Shown one piece after another: positions 33,144 through 41,968 of a stretch of DNA of 64,000 bases (within the stretch, counting starts at the first letter, position 1; each line of letters begins with the position of its first letter). Location of the stretch: the NCBI GenBank assembly GCA_048268105.1, contig JBLWWH010000009.1:1-64000 (forward strand), given 5' to 3'. This stretch comes from Profundicola sp048268105 (lineage in GTDB: Bacteria; Bacteroidota; Bacteroidia; Flavobacteriales; Weeksellaceae). The notes under the pieces are model-generated. The model was not told the origin of the DNA and did not search any database. It worked only from the letters and a program-made list of their open reading frames with translations. A program made the position numbers and the translations under genes.

Positions 33144-34124
33144 ATGAGCGATTTACATTATTTTAATCCACAAGAAGCAGTAATCCAACGAATTAAAGAA
33201 AAGGGCGGTTGGGTGAATTGTCACGCACACTTAGACAGAGCTTTTTCACTTCAACAAGACACCTTCTCTTTTACCAATTCTTACTTAAAAGAAAAATGGC
33301 ATTTAGTTGATGAAATGAAGAAAAACTCTTCTGTTCAAACTATTTATGATCGTATGGCGAGAGCGATTGAACTATTTCTAGAACAAGGTGCTCAAGCTGT
33401 AGGTACCTTTATTGACGTTGATGATGTGATGGAAGACAAAAGTATGATAGCAGCAAGAAGAATTAAAGAAGACTTTGGTTCTGACATCGAGATTCGCTTT
33501 GCGAATCAGGTGTTGAAAGGAGTGATTGATCCAAAAGCTAAAGAATGGTTCGATTTGTCTTCTGATTTCGTTGATATTATTGGAGGTTTGCCTGCTAAGG
33601 ATTTCGGTCAAGAAGAAGAGCACTTAGATATCTTGATGGAAACAGCTAAAAACAAAGGTAAATTAGTACACGTTCACGTGGATCAGTTTAACACAGACGA
33701 AGAAAAAGAAACTGAATTACTGGCTCGTAAAACTATTGAGCATGGAATGCAAGGAAAAGTAACAGCTGTTCACTCTATCTCAGTTGCTGCTCATCCAAAA
33801 AAATATAGATACGAATTATATGATTTAATGAAAGAGGCAGACTTACACGTAATTTCTTGTCCAACTGCATGGATAGATCATAACCGTACAGAAAGATTAG
33901 CACCAAGTCATAACTCTGTAACACCAGTAGACGAAATGATTCCTCATGGAATTAATGTTGCATTTGGTACAGATAACATCAACGATATCTATAAGCCATT
34001 CTCTGATGGTGATCTATGGACTGAGTTGAGAGTAATGTTAGAATCTTGTCATTACTACGATGTTGAAAAATTATCTGATATAGCTACCGTTAACGGTTTG
34101 AAAGTTTTAGGTATTCAAAAATAA
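33144..34124 (+). CDS. Amidohydrolase-superfamily protein, cytosine-deaminase-like
   Basis: 326 residues from ATG 33144. It is a metal-dependent TIM-barrel hydrolase: WVNCHAHLDRAF (HxH metal ligands), LVHVHVDQFN, VTAVHSIS (metal His) and AFGTDNIND (catalytic Asp). The pattern, including ISCPTAWIDHNRTER, is closest to cytosine deaminase/CodA-like members that deaminate ring compounds. The real substrate cannot be read from sequence. It has its own promoter and terminator, so it forms a single-gene unit between padR and dnaE. Confidence 0.88.
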   Translation: MSDLHYFNPQEAVIQRIKEKGGWVNCHAHLDRAFSLQQDTFSFTNSYLKEKWHLVDEMKKNSSVQTIYDRMARAIELFLEQGAQAVGTFIDVDDVMEDKSMIAARRIKEDFGSDIEIRFANQVLKGVIDPKAKEWFDLSSDFVDIIGGLPAKDFGQEEEHLDILMETAKNKGKLVHVHVDQFNTDEEKETELLARKTIEHGMQGKVTAVHSISVAAHPKKYRYELYDLMKEADLHVISCPTAWIDHNRTERLAPSHNSVTPVDEMIPHGINVAFGTDNINDIYKPFSDGDLWTELRVMLESCHYYDVEKLSDIATVNGLKVLGIQK

Positions 34125-34137
34125 ATTTTAAACATTT

Positions 34138-34178
34138 AATGCAAGTCCATTCAAATATTGGATGGCCTTGCATTTTTT
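34138..34178 (+). terminator. Terminator of the amidohydrolase gene
   Basis: AATGCAAG plus CCAT pair with ATGG plus CTTGCATT around an 11-base loop, followed by a T run. Confidence 0.8.
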
Positions 34179-34372
34179 AGTCTTTAATTATTAAGTTAAT
34201 CACTCTTTTATAGATTTTAACACTGTTATTTAATTCAAGAATATTCAACTATTTTTAAATTAGATAGAAGGATTTATTGCCTCTTATTTTTAAATTTAAA
34301 TGATTAACTTTAATCGCAATTTTTTAAATTAAAATCAAACACCTAACCACCCCCTTACCTACTGATATTACT

Positions 34373-37300
34373 ATGCGCTACCTAATTTTTGATACTGAGA
34401 CTACTGGATTACCAAAGAACTTTAATGCTCCATTATCAGATAGTGAAAACTGGCCAAGAATGGTTCAATTGGCTTGGCAAATTCATGATGAGCAAGGTAG
34501 ACTCATAGAAAACCATAACCATATTATCAAGCCTGAAGGTTATACCATACCTTTTAATGCTGCTAAAATTCATGGTATTTCCACCGAAAAAGCCATGGCG
34601 GAAGGAGAAGACCTAGTTGAAATTATCAATAAATTTGAAAGTCATCTCACGCCTGATACCATCATTATTGGTCACAATATTGAATTTGATATAAAAATCG
34701 CAGGGGCTGAAATGTTCAGAAAAGAACTACCTACAGAAAACTTAACAGGTCTTCCTATCATTGATACTAAAGATGAAGGAACCAATTATTGTCAGATTCC
34801 CGGTGGTCGAGGCGGAGGATTTAAATGGCCGACGCTTTCCGAATTACACAATAAACTTTTTGGAACTCCTTTCGAGGAAGCACACAACGCGGCAGCAGAT
34901 GTTAACGCAACAGCCCGCTGTTTCTTCGAGTTGGTTCGACTAGGTGTAATACCTTTTTCATTAACTAAATTTACACCAGAAAATTACGCTGCATTCAAAG
35001 AGCACTTTCCTGATGTTATAGAACCTTATAATATTGAGGTCGGTACTCAGATCGCAGATAGTCTTGCGGAAACCGATATTTCATTGAATCTTGAAGCTAA
35101 GGAAGATTTAAAAACAGATATTGATTCTCCTTTCTTCCATTTCCACAACCACAGTTCCTTCTCTATTCTATCTGCTACAACTAAGGTAAATGAACTTGTA
35201 GAACGTGCTATTAAAGAAAACATGCCTGCCGTTGGAATGACCGATATGGGAAATATGATGGGTGCTTTTCACTTTATTTCGGCTGCAGAAAAACTTAATA
35301 AAGAGAGAGAGAATCCAATTATACCTATAGTTGGTTGTGAGGTTTATATTTCCGAAAGATATCAACAAACTAAATTCACCAAAGACAATCCTGATCGTAG
35401 ATATACGCAAGTATTACTCGCAAAAAACAAAGCAGGATATCATAATTTAGCTAAAATTTCTTCAACAGGCTACACAGATGGTTACTACATGGGTTTTCCG
35501 CGTGTGGGAAAAGAGGTTATTTTAAAATTTAAAGAAAACTTAATCGCCACTACAGGAGCTTTAACGAGTGAAGTTCCCAACTTAATCCTAAACGTGGGTG
35601 AGACCCAAGCGGAGGAAGCTTTTATTTGGTGGAAAGAACAATTTGGAGACGATTTTTATGTTGAATTAGTTCGACATGGATTAGAAGAAGAAAATCACGT
35701 AAATAATATTTTATTAGAATTTGCGCGAAAACACGACGTAAAAGTTCTTGCACAAAACAATACCTTTTATCTAGATCAATTAGAATCAGAAGCACATGAT
35801 ATTTTATTATGTGTGAGAGATGGTGAAAAACAATACACCCCTATCGGACGTGGAAGAGATTTCAGGTTTGGATTCCCTAACAATGAGTTTTATTTTAAAT
35901 CTCAAGCTCAAATGGAGAAGCTATTTGAGGATATTCCTGCATCGATTAGCAATTTCGAGGATTTCATAAAAAAATTCGAAGCTTACACCCTTCAGCATGA
36001 AGTTTTATTACCCAAGTTCGATATTCCTGACGAATTCAAAGATCCTAAAGATGAGATTGATGGCGGTGTAAGAGGCGAAAATAATTATTTACGTCATTTA
36101 ACCTATGAAGGAGCCAAAGTAAGATATGGTGAAATAACGTCAGAAATTTCGGATCGTTTAGATTTCGAATTAGAAACTATTGAGAAAACAGGTTATCCTG
36201 GTTATTTCTTGATTGTACAAGATTTCACTTCTCAAGCCAGAAAAATGGGCGTATCTGTTGGTCCAGGACGTGGTTCGGCTGCAGGTTCCGCTGTTGCATA
36301 TTGTGTTGGAATTACCAATATCGATCCGATTAAATATGACTTACTATTTGAGCGTTTCTTAAATCCAGATAGGGTTTCACTTCCAGATATTGATATCGAT
36401 TTCGATGATCGTGGCCGTGATGTTATTATTCAATGGGTTGTTGAAAAATATGGTAGTTCACAGGTGGCTCAAATCATTACTTATGGTACAATGGCTGGAA
36501 AATCAGCCGTAAGAGACACCGGTCGTGTATTGGATTTACCTCTATCGGACACAGATAGAATTGCCAAAAAAGTTCATGACAAATTGAACAAGATTTTAGA
36601 TTTGGATGAGAACGAAATAAAGAAAAAATTCAATAGCGATCAGATTGGTGATATCATGGATTTAATTAAAATCTATAAAGACAACACCGAAGAATCTAGG
36701 ATTATTCAGCAAGCCAAAGTAATTGAAGGTAGTATTAGAAATACAGGAGTTCATGCTTGTGGAGTGATTATTACGCCTACAGATATTAGAGAATTAATAC
36801 CCGTGGCAGTAGCTAAGGAGAAAAGTGTTGATTCAAAAGAAAAATCCGAAAACCAAATCGTAACCCAATTCGATAACTCTGTTGTTGAAAATGCCGGTTT
36901 GCTAAAGATGGATTTCTTAGGTCTTAAGACTCTTACCATCATAATGGATGCCGTGGAGTTAATTAAGGAAACCTCAGGTGTTGCATTAATTCCAGACGAT
37001 TTCCCTTTAGATGACCCAAAGACTTATGAAGAGATTTTCCAAAAAGGCAAAACCACTGGGGTCTTTCAATATGAGTCGGTAGGAATGCAGAATAACTTAA
37101 AGTTATTAAAACCCGATAAATTCGATGACTTAATTGCCATGAATGCCCTGTATCGTCCGGGTCCGATGGCTTACATTCCCAACTTTATCGACAGAAAGCA
37201 TGGACGAGAGGAGATTCAGTATGATTTACCAGAAATGGAGGAATATCTATCTGAAACCTATGGGATTACAGTTTATCAGGAGCAAGTCATGTTGCTTTCG

Positions 37301-38725
37301 CAGAAATTGGCCAATTTCACCAAAGGTGAAGCCGATTCATTGCGTAAGGCAATGGGTAAAAAACTACTAGGTCCACTGGCTGAACTTGAACCTAAATTTA
37401 AGCAACAAGCAAAAGAAAATGGTCATCCTGAGAAAGTTTTAGACAAAATTTGGAAGGATTGGATTGCATTTACACAATATGCATTCAATAAATCTCACTC
37501 GACATGTTATGCTTATGTGGCTTTTCAAACTGCTTATTTAAAAGCTCATTATCCAGCAGAATTCATGGCGGCTGTTTTGAGTAATAACATGAACAATATC
37601 AAGCAGATATCTTTCTTTATGGAAGAATGTAATCGCTTGGAGATTCCTGTTTTGAGTCCAGATGTGAACGAGAGTAACTTATTCTTTAATGTAAACAAGC
37701 AGGGAGCGATTCGATTTGGCTTGGCGGCTGTGAAGGGAGTTGGAGCTGGTGCGGTTGAATCAATTGTAAAGGAAAGAAGAGAAAACGGTAAGTTCGAAAG
37801 CATTTTTGATTTTGTTAAACGTGTCGATTTAGGTCAAGTTAACAAAAGAACACTTGAAAATTTAATTCTAGCTGGAGCTTTTGACGATGTAGACCAATAT
37901 CATCGTGGTCAATATTTTTACGAAGACGACAATGGTATAACAGTATTAGAAAAAATTGTAAAATTTGGTCAAGCCACACAAAAAGGCGGAAATGAAAATC
38001 AAATCTCTTTATTTGGAGAGGAAACCATGCAAGATACTATACAACCACCAGAAGTGCCATTCTGCCAGAAGTGGCCAGAGGTGTATGCCTTAAATAAAGA
38101 GAAGGAAGTAGTAGGTGTCTATATTTCGGCTCATCCATTAGATAAGTTTAAAAATGAAATTAATTTTTTCACCAATTTTGAACTCAATAGATTAAACGGT
38201 GATCTGAAAAGATTGGTGGGTAAAAGTGTTAAAGTTGGTGCCATTATTACAGATGCTAAAGAGTTTACTTCCAATAAAGATGGAAGTAAGTTCGGGATCA
38301 TCACCTTAAATGATTACTCCGATAGTTATGAATTTAGAGTGTTTGGTGCTGAATATTTAAAACTCAGACCTTTCTTGGATATTAATCAAATGGTTCTTGC
38401 CAGATTAGAAATATCCGAAAACCAATGGAGTAAGAAAATATTTGCCAATATAAAAGATGTAGAATTGCTTTCTGAGGTTATAGAAAAAAACGCTAAAGAA
38501 GTTACCTTAAACCTAGATATTAATGACTTAAGCGAGGAATTACTACAGCAATTATTAAAAGTTGTTTCCGAACACAAAGGTCATCAAAAATTAACGGTCA
38601 ATTTGAGAGATAAAGAATTAAGAAAAACTTTTAAAGCACAAGCACTTGGTACAAAAGTTGACATTCAAAGAGAGTTTCTAGATGCTCTGAATGATATTGA
38701 TTTAATTTATTTCTCATTAAATTAG
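34373..38725 (+). CDS. dnaE: DNA polymerase III alpha subunit with fused N-terminal exonuclease
   Basis: 1450 residues, about 300 longer than E. coli DnaE. Residues 1-200 are a DnaQ-type DEDDh exonuclease (IFDTETTGLP, with IIGHNIEFD and EEAHNAAADVNAT). A PHP domain follows from about 255 (FHFHNHSSFSIL). The C-family polymerase core has GPGRGSAAGSAVAYC and the catalytic Asp672/Asp674 in LPDIDIDFDD. A C-terminal OB-fold (SVKVGAIITDAKEFTSNKDG) ends the protein. It is the replicative polymerase with proofreading in the same chain, an arrangement known in Bacteroidota. It is monocistronic with trxA 95 bases downstream. Confidence 0.96.
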   Translation: MRYLIFDTETTGLPKNFNAPLSDSENWPRMVQLAWQIHDEQGRLIENHNHIIKPEGYTIPFNAAKIHGISTEKAMAEGEDLVEIINKFESHLTPDTIIIGHNIEFDIKIAGAEMFRKELPTENLTGLPIIDTKDEGTNYCQIPGGRGGGFKWPTLSELHNKLFGTPFEEAHNAAADVNATARCFFELVRLGVIPFSLTKFTPENYAAFKEHFPDVIEPYNIEVGTQIADSLAETDISLNLEAKEDLKTDIDSPFFHFHNHSSFSILSATTKVNELVERAIKENMPAVGMTDMGNMMGAFHFISAAEKLNKERENPIIPIVGCEVYISERYQQTKFTKDNPDRRYTQVLLAKNKAGYHNLAKISSTGYTDGYYMGFPRVGKEVILKFKENLIATTGALTSEVPNLILNVGETQAEEAFIWWKEQFGDDFYVELVRHGLEEENHVNNILLEFARKHDVKVLAQNNTFYLDQLESEAHDILLCVRDGEKQYTPIGRGRDFRFGFPNNEFYFKSQAQMEKLFEDIPASISNFEDFIKKFEAYTLQHEVLLPKFDIPDEFKDPKDEIDGGVRGENNYLRHLTYEGAKVRYGEITSEISDRLDFELETIEKTGYPGYFLIVQDFTSQARKMGVSVGPGRGSAAGSAVAYCVGITNIDPIKYDLLFERFLNPDRVSLPDIDIDFDDRGRDVIIQWVVEKYGSSQVAQIITYGTMAGKSAVRDTGRVLDLPLSDTDRIAKKVHDKLNKILDLDENEIKKKFNSDQIGDIMDLIKIYKDNTEESRIIQQAKVIEGSIRNTGVHACGVIITPTDIRELIPVAVAKEKSVDSKEKSENQIVTQFDNSVVENAGLLKMDFLGLKTLTIIMDAVELIKETSGVALIPDDFPLDDPKTYEEIFQKGKTTGVFQYESVGMQNNLKLLKPDKFDDLIAMNALYRPGPMAYIPNFIDRKHGREEIQYDLPEMEEYLSETYGITVYQEQVMLLSQKLANFTKGEADSLRKAMGKKLLGPLAELEPKFKQQAKENGHPEKVLDKIWKDWIAFTQYAFNKSHSTCYAYVAFQTAYLKAHYPAEFMAAVLSNNMNNIKQISFFMEECNRLEIPVLSPDVNESNLFFNVNKQGAIRFGLAAVKGVGAGAVESIVKERRENGKFESIFDFVKRVDLGQVNKRTLENLILAGAFDDVDQYHRGQYFYEDDNGITVLEKIVKFGQATQKGGNENQISLFGEETMQDTIQPPEVPFCQKWPEVYALNKEKEVVGVYISAHPLDKFKNEINFFTNFELNRLNGDLKRLVGKSVKVGAIITDAKEFTSNKDGSKFGIITLNDYSDSYEFRVFGAEYLKLRPFLDINQMVLARLEISENQWSKKIFANIKDVELLSEVIEKNAKEVTLNLDINDLSEELLQQLLKVVSEHKGHQKLTVNLRDKELRKTFKAQALGTKVDIQREFLDALNDIDLIYFSLN

Positions 38726-38820
38726 GTTCAAAAATTTATATAAGATTATTAATTATCTTTATAGCTAGAATTAGAAACAATAGAAATATTAACTAAATTT
38801 ACATTTACAAACAAAAAATT

Positions 38821-39135
38821 ATGGCATTAGAAATTACAGATGGCAACATCAAAGAAATTTTAGACACAGATTTACCTGTAATGATTGATTTTTGGGCAGC
38901 TTGGTGTGGTCCATGTAGAATGGTAGGTCCTTCTGTAGAAGCGTTAGCTGAAGAATTCGAAGGAAAAGCTGTTATTGGTAAGGTTGATGTTGACAACAAT
39001 CCTGATACGGCTGCTCAGTTTGGAATTAGAAATATCCCTACAATTTTGTACTTTAAGAACGGAGAAGTTGCTGATAAAGTTGTCGGAGTTGTTCCCAAAG
39101 ATCAGTTATCAAATAAATTAGAAGCTTTAATGTAA
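38821..39135 (+). CDS. trxA: Thioredoxin
   Basis: 104 residues, a single thioredoxin domain without a signal peptide. Active site WAAWCGPCRM; the buried Asp is in VMIDFWA and the cis-Pro loop is RNIPTILYF. It reduces disulfides of cytosolic proteins. Its own terminator follows directly. Upstream, TATCTTTA (about 38756) resembles a -7 box but deviates at the last base. Confidence 0.97.
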   Translation: MALEITDGNIKEILDTDLPVMIDFWAAWCGPCRMVGPSVEALAEEFEGKAVIGKVDVDNNPDTAAQFGIRNIPTILYFKNGEVADKVVGVVPKDQLSNKLEALM

Positions 39136-39159
39136 GCTCTTTTAAAATAGAAAATTAAC

Positions 39160-39190
39160 AAAAACCATTCTATTAATAGAATGGTTTTTC
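39160..39190 (+). terminator. Terminator of trxA
   Basis: AAAAACCATTCTA / TAGAATGGTTTTT arms (39160-39172, 39177-39189) with a 4-base loop. Confidence 0.85.
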
Positions 39191-39218
39191 ATTTAAATCA
39201 AAACATAAAATAAATATC

Positions 39219-40136
39219 ATGAAGAAATTTTATTCACTACCTCTTTTATTATTAACTGCTTTCATCTCAGCTCAAATCAACATTTCATTTGAAGCTGATG
39301 AAGCTTATAATTTAGGAAATTTACACGATCAGAATGGTTGGGAAGTAACCGAAAGTAGTGATGGCATCATTCAACATCAAACGATTTCAGATGATCTAGC
39401 ATCAGATGGCGTTTATTCATTTAAAAATGGTCATGAGCCAGATTATGACTTTCAATGGTTTCCCATTTTTGGTGGATCATTATCTTTTAATGAAACCATC
39501 TCCAGTGATTTAGTATTTAGCATTAGTTATGATATTTTAGTTACTGGACAGCAAGGAGCCGATTTTGAATTTACTGTATTTGGTATAAACGCTAACGAAG
39601 AATATGAACCCATTGCAGGTGTTGGAATCGAAAACAGGGGTTTAATTTATGTAATTAATTCTGGTGAGTATGCATCACAATATACCGAAGCTAACTGGGA
39701 AATCAACGATTGGAATACGGTAATGGTCGAAGTTAACATGGTAAACATACTTTATTATTTAAACGATGAATTAATAGCTAGTGTTCCGAGATTTAATGAA
39801 ATAGACGCGCTAGGAATTAACTTTCTCCACAATAATTATGGACATGATGCTTATTATGATAATATTGAAATTAATCATGAGGTTTTAAGTACCAACGAGA
39901 TGATTTCTAAATCTGAATTTAGCATTTACCCTAATCCAGTATTAAATAATTTAAATATTTCTCTTGAAAATAATCAAATTGAAAATGCCATTATTTATGA
40001 TATGAGTGGGAAAATTGTAGCTAAATATTTAGGTCATAAAAGTATGAATTTAGAAAAGTTAGCAGCTGGGAACTACATAATCCATGTTACTACAGCTGAT
40101 GGCAAAAAATATCAGAGAAAATTTATAAAAAAATAA
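39219..40136 (+). CDS. Secreted beta-sandwich protein with T9SS sorting domain
   Basis: 305 residues. A signal peptide (MKKFYSLPLLLLTAFISAQ) is followed by a jelly-roll, LamG-like domain (residues 25-225) with the pattern NDWNTVMVEVNMVNILYYLN typical of carbohydrate- or protein-binding concanavalin-like folds. It closes with a type A sorting domain (FSIYPNPVLNNLNISLE ... GNYIIHVTTADGKKYQRKF). It should be exported by type IX secretion to the surface. No catalytic residues are apparent, so binding or adhesion is the likely role. No partner gene is adjacent; it stands between trxA and the tRNA-Asp units. Confidence 0.88.
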   Translation: MKKFYSLPLLLLTAFISAQINISFEADEAYNLGNLHDQNGWEVTESSDGIIQHQTISDDLASDGVYSFKNGHEPDYDFQWFPIFGGSLSFNETISSDLVFSISYDILVTGQQGADFEFTVFGINANEEYEPIAGVGIENRGLIYVINSGEYASQYTEANWEINDWNTVMVEVNMVNILYYLNDELIASVPRFNEIDALGINFLHNNYGHDAYYDNIEINHEVLSTNEMISKSEFSIYPNPVLNNLNISLENNQIENAIIYDMSGKIVAKYLGHKSMNLEKLAAGNYIIHVTTADGKKYQRKFIKK

Positions 40137-40221
40137 GTTTTTAAAGGAATTGAATTTCAACTTATTAAATCTAATAGCAGAACCTAGCGATTTAGAAAGT
40201 TGAATTTTCTTATAGTTTTTG

Positions 40222-40252
40222 TTTGGTTGTTATAATTTTTATCCTATTTTTG
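40222..40252 (+). promoter_or_regulatory. Promoter of the first tRNA-Asp
   Basis: TTTG (40222-40225), exactly 19 bases, TATTTTTG (40245-40252), a full consensus match 70 bases above the tRNA. Confidence 0.8.
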
Positions 40253-40321
40253 CAATCGCAATTCAGAGGAACGATAATTACAGAAGAAATTATTACTGAT
40301 TAGCACACAAACAAAAACTTT

Positions 40322-40395
40322 GATCCGGTAGTTCAGCTGGTTAGAATACTTGCCTGTCACGCAAGTGGTCGCGGGTTCGAATCCCGTCCGGATCG
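40322..40395 (+). tRNA. tRNA-Asp (anticodon GTC)
   Basis: 74 bases. Acceptor arms GATCCGG / CCGGATC with discriminator G, D-arm AGTTCAGCTGGTTAGAAT, anticodon stem CTTGC / GCAAG with loop CTGTCAC (anticodon GTC), T-arm GCGGGTTCGAATCCCGT. The 3' CCA is not encoded. It is flanked by its own promoter and terminator. Confidence 0.98.
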
Positions 40396-40402
40396 CTTTT
40401 TT

Positions 40403-40435
40403 AAGCCTTAAGATTTTTCTTGAGGCTTTTTTTAT
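40403..40435 (+). terminator. Terminator of the first tRNA-Asp
   Basis: AAGCCTTAAG / CTTGAGGCTT arms (one G-T pair) with a 6-base loop and a T run. Confidence 0.85.
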
Positions 40436-40613
40436 GTTTTAAATTTGAAAAATCAAATCCCTTCTTTATTCAAAATCTCCTTCTTCAGCTTTTAAATCAT
40501 TCATATTTCCCATTGTGAAACTTTGTACAAATCTTTTTAGCTATTTAAGCTACACAAAACGAATAAGTTCTACTTATAAACTAGATTTAAAGGATATTTT
40601 ACGTTTAAAAATG

Positions 40614-40644
40614 TTTGTTAGTTTAGATTTAATTTCTATATTTG
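40614..40644 (+). promoter_or_regulatory. Promoter of the second tRNA-Asp
   Basis: TTTG (40614-40617), exactly 19 bases, TATATTTG (40637-40644). The bases just after the box, CAATCGCA, are the same as after the first tRNA promoter. Confidence 0.8.
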
Positions 40645-40715
40645 CAATCGCATTTCAGAACATTGGCAATTAAGAGAAGAAATTACTCCTGAAAAGCTAA
40701 AAAATTAAAAATACT

Positions 40716-40789
40716 GATCCGGTAGTTCAGCTGGTTAGAATACTTGCCTGTCACGCAAGTGGTCGCGGGTTCGAATCCCGTCCGGATCG
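40716..40789 (+). tRNA. tRNA-Asp (anticodon GTC), second copy
   Basis: 74 bases, identical to the copy at 40322-40395, with the same missing CCA. It has its own promoter and terminator, so the two copies are separate transcription units 394 bases apart. Confidence 0.98.
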
Positions 40790-40795
40790 CTTTTT

Positions 40796-40828
40796 AAAGC
40801 CTTAAGATTTTTCTTAAGGCTTTTTTTA
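40796..40828 (+). terminator. Terminator of the second tRNA-Asp
   Basis: AAAGCCTTAAG / CTTAAGGCTTT perfect 11-base arms and a T run. It is clearly related to the first tRNA terminator. Confidence 0.85.
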
Positions 40829-40957
40829 TAGCTATAATTTACATTCACTTTCTTCTATTAATTTCCTCTTAGGAATCGATTATTAATTGTGGAAACATTT
40901 TTGCATTAGAATCATTGAGATTTAAATCATTAATTTTCAATAATTCAAATCATATAA

Positions 40958-41965
40958 TTGAAGAACTTTATTCAATTTTCACCTAAAGGTATTTACTGCA
41001 TCCCAGGAAAATTTTATTTAGATCCATGGAAGCCGGTGGACTATGCCATCATATCTCATGGACACGCAGATCATGCACGCTCGGGCATGAAACACTATTT
41101 ATGTCATCACTACACGAAGCCTATTATTCAACATCGAATTGGTAAGGATATTTCAGTAGAAAGTATTGGTTATAATGACCCGATTAACATTAATGGCGTG
41201 ATGGTTTCGCTTCATCCTGCCGGTCATTTAATTGGATCAGCTCAAATTAGATTAGAATGGAAAGGCTATGTTTTTGTATTTTCTGGAGATTATAAAGTAG
41301 ATGAAGATGAAATTAGCACAGCCTTCGAGCCAGTAAAATGTCACACTTTCGTTACAGAATCTACTTTTGGTTTGCCGATTTATAAATGGCAGAAAAATAA
41401 TGTTTATAAAGAGCAATTAACCAATTGGGTAGGCAGAAATCAGAAAAATAGTAAAACAAGTGTGTTTTTTGGCTATTCTTTAGGAAAAGCACAGCGTATT
41501 ATGAAATTAATAGAAGGCGTAGATGAAATCTACGTTCATTCGGCGATTGATAACTTAAACAAAGCCATCGAAAGTACAGGATACGAAATTCCAGATTACC
41601 ATAGAATCGACTGGGATAATAGAAAGCAAATGGATGGTAAAATTGTAATCGTCCCTCCTGCCCTTTTAGGCTCAAACATGATTAAGAAAGTTCCCAATGC
41701 AGCGACGGCAATTTGTTCTGGCTGGATGCAAATTAGAGGTAACAGAAGATGGAAATCTGTTGATGCCGGATTTCCCATCAGCGATCATGCGGATTGGGAT
41801 GGATTGATTTCTGCCGTAAAAGGAACAGAAGCCGAAAAAGTATACGTAACACATGGGTCTCAGGCTACCTTTGCAAAGTATTTAAATGAAATTGGGATTG
41901 AGTCTTTTGAGCTAAAAACCGAATATGGAGAAGAGGAAAAATCAGAAACCGAATCAAAGTCTTAG
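40958..41965 (+). CDS. Ligase-associated DNA damage response exonuclease (metallo-beta-lactamase fold)
   Basis: 335 residues. A metallo-beta-lactamase/beta-CASP nuclease with SHGHADHARSG (HxHxDH metal motif), LHPAGHLIGSAQI, FSGDYKVD and the late SDHADWDG segment. It belongs to the family always found with the ligase, Lhr helicase and PdeM genes that follow here; family members are 3'-5' DNA exonucleases. It starts at TTG 40958: the next residues (FSPKGIYCIPGKFYLDPW) match the usual N-terminus and there is no better ATG. It is first of four genes; the next begins 3 bases after its stop. Confidence 0.94.
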   Translation: MKNFIQFSPKGIYCIPGKFYLDPWKPVDYAIISHGHADHARSGMKHYLCHHYTKPIIQHRIGKDISVESIGYNDPININGVMVSLHPAGHLIGSAQIRLEWKGYVFVFSGDYKVDEDEISTAFEPVKCHTFVTESTFGLPIYKWQKNNVYKEQLTNWVGRNQKNSKTSVFFGYSLGKAQRIMKLIEGVDEIYVHSAIDNLNKAIESTGYEIPDYHRIDWDNRKQMDGKIVIVPPALLGSNMIKKVPNAATAICSGWMQIRGNRRWKSVDAGFPISDHADWDGLISAVKGTEAEKVYVTHGSQATFAKYLNEIGIESFELKTEYGEEEKSETESKS

Positions 41966-41968
41966 GCC

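Noticed and set aside
40322..40789. tRNA genes as a mobile-element attachment site
   Set aside because: The region between and around them has no integrase gene and no direct repeat of a tRNA 3' end other than the second full tRNA itself.
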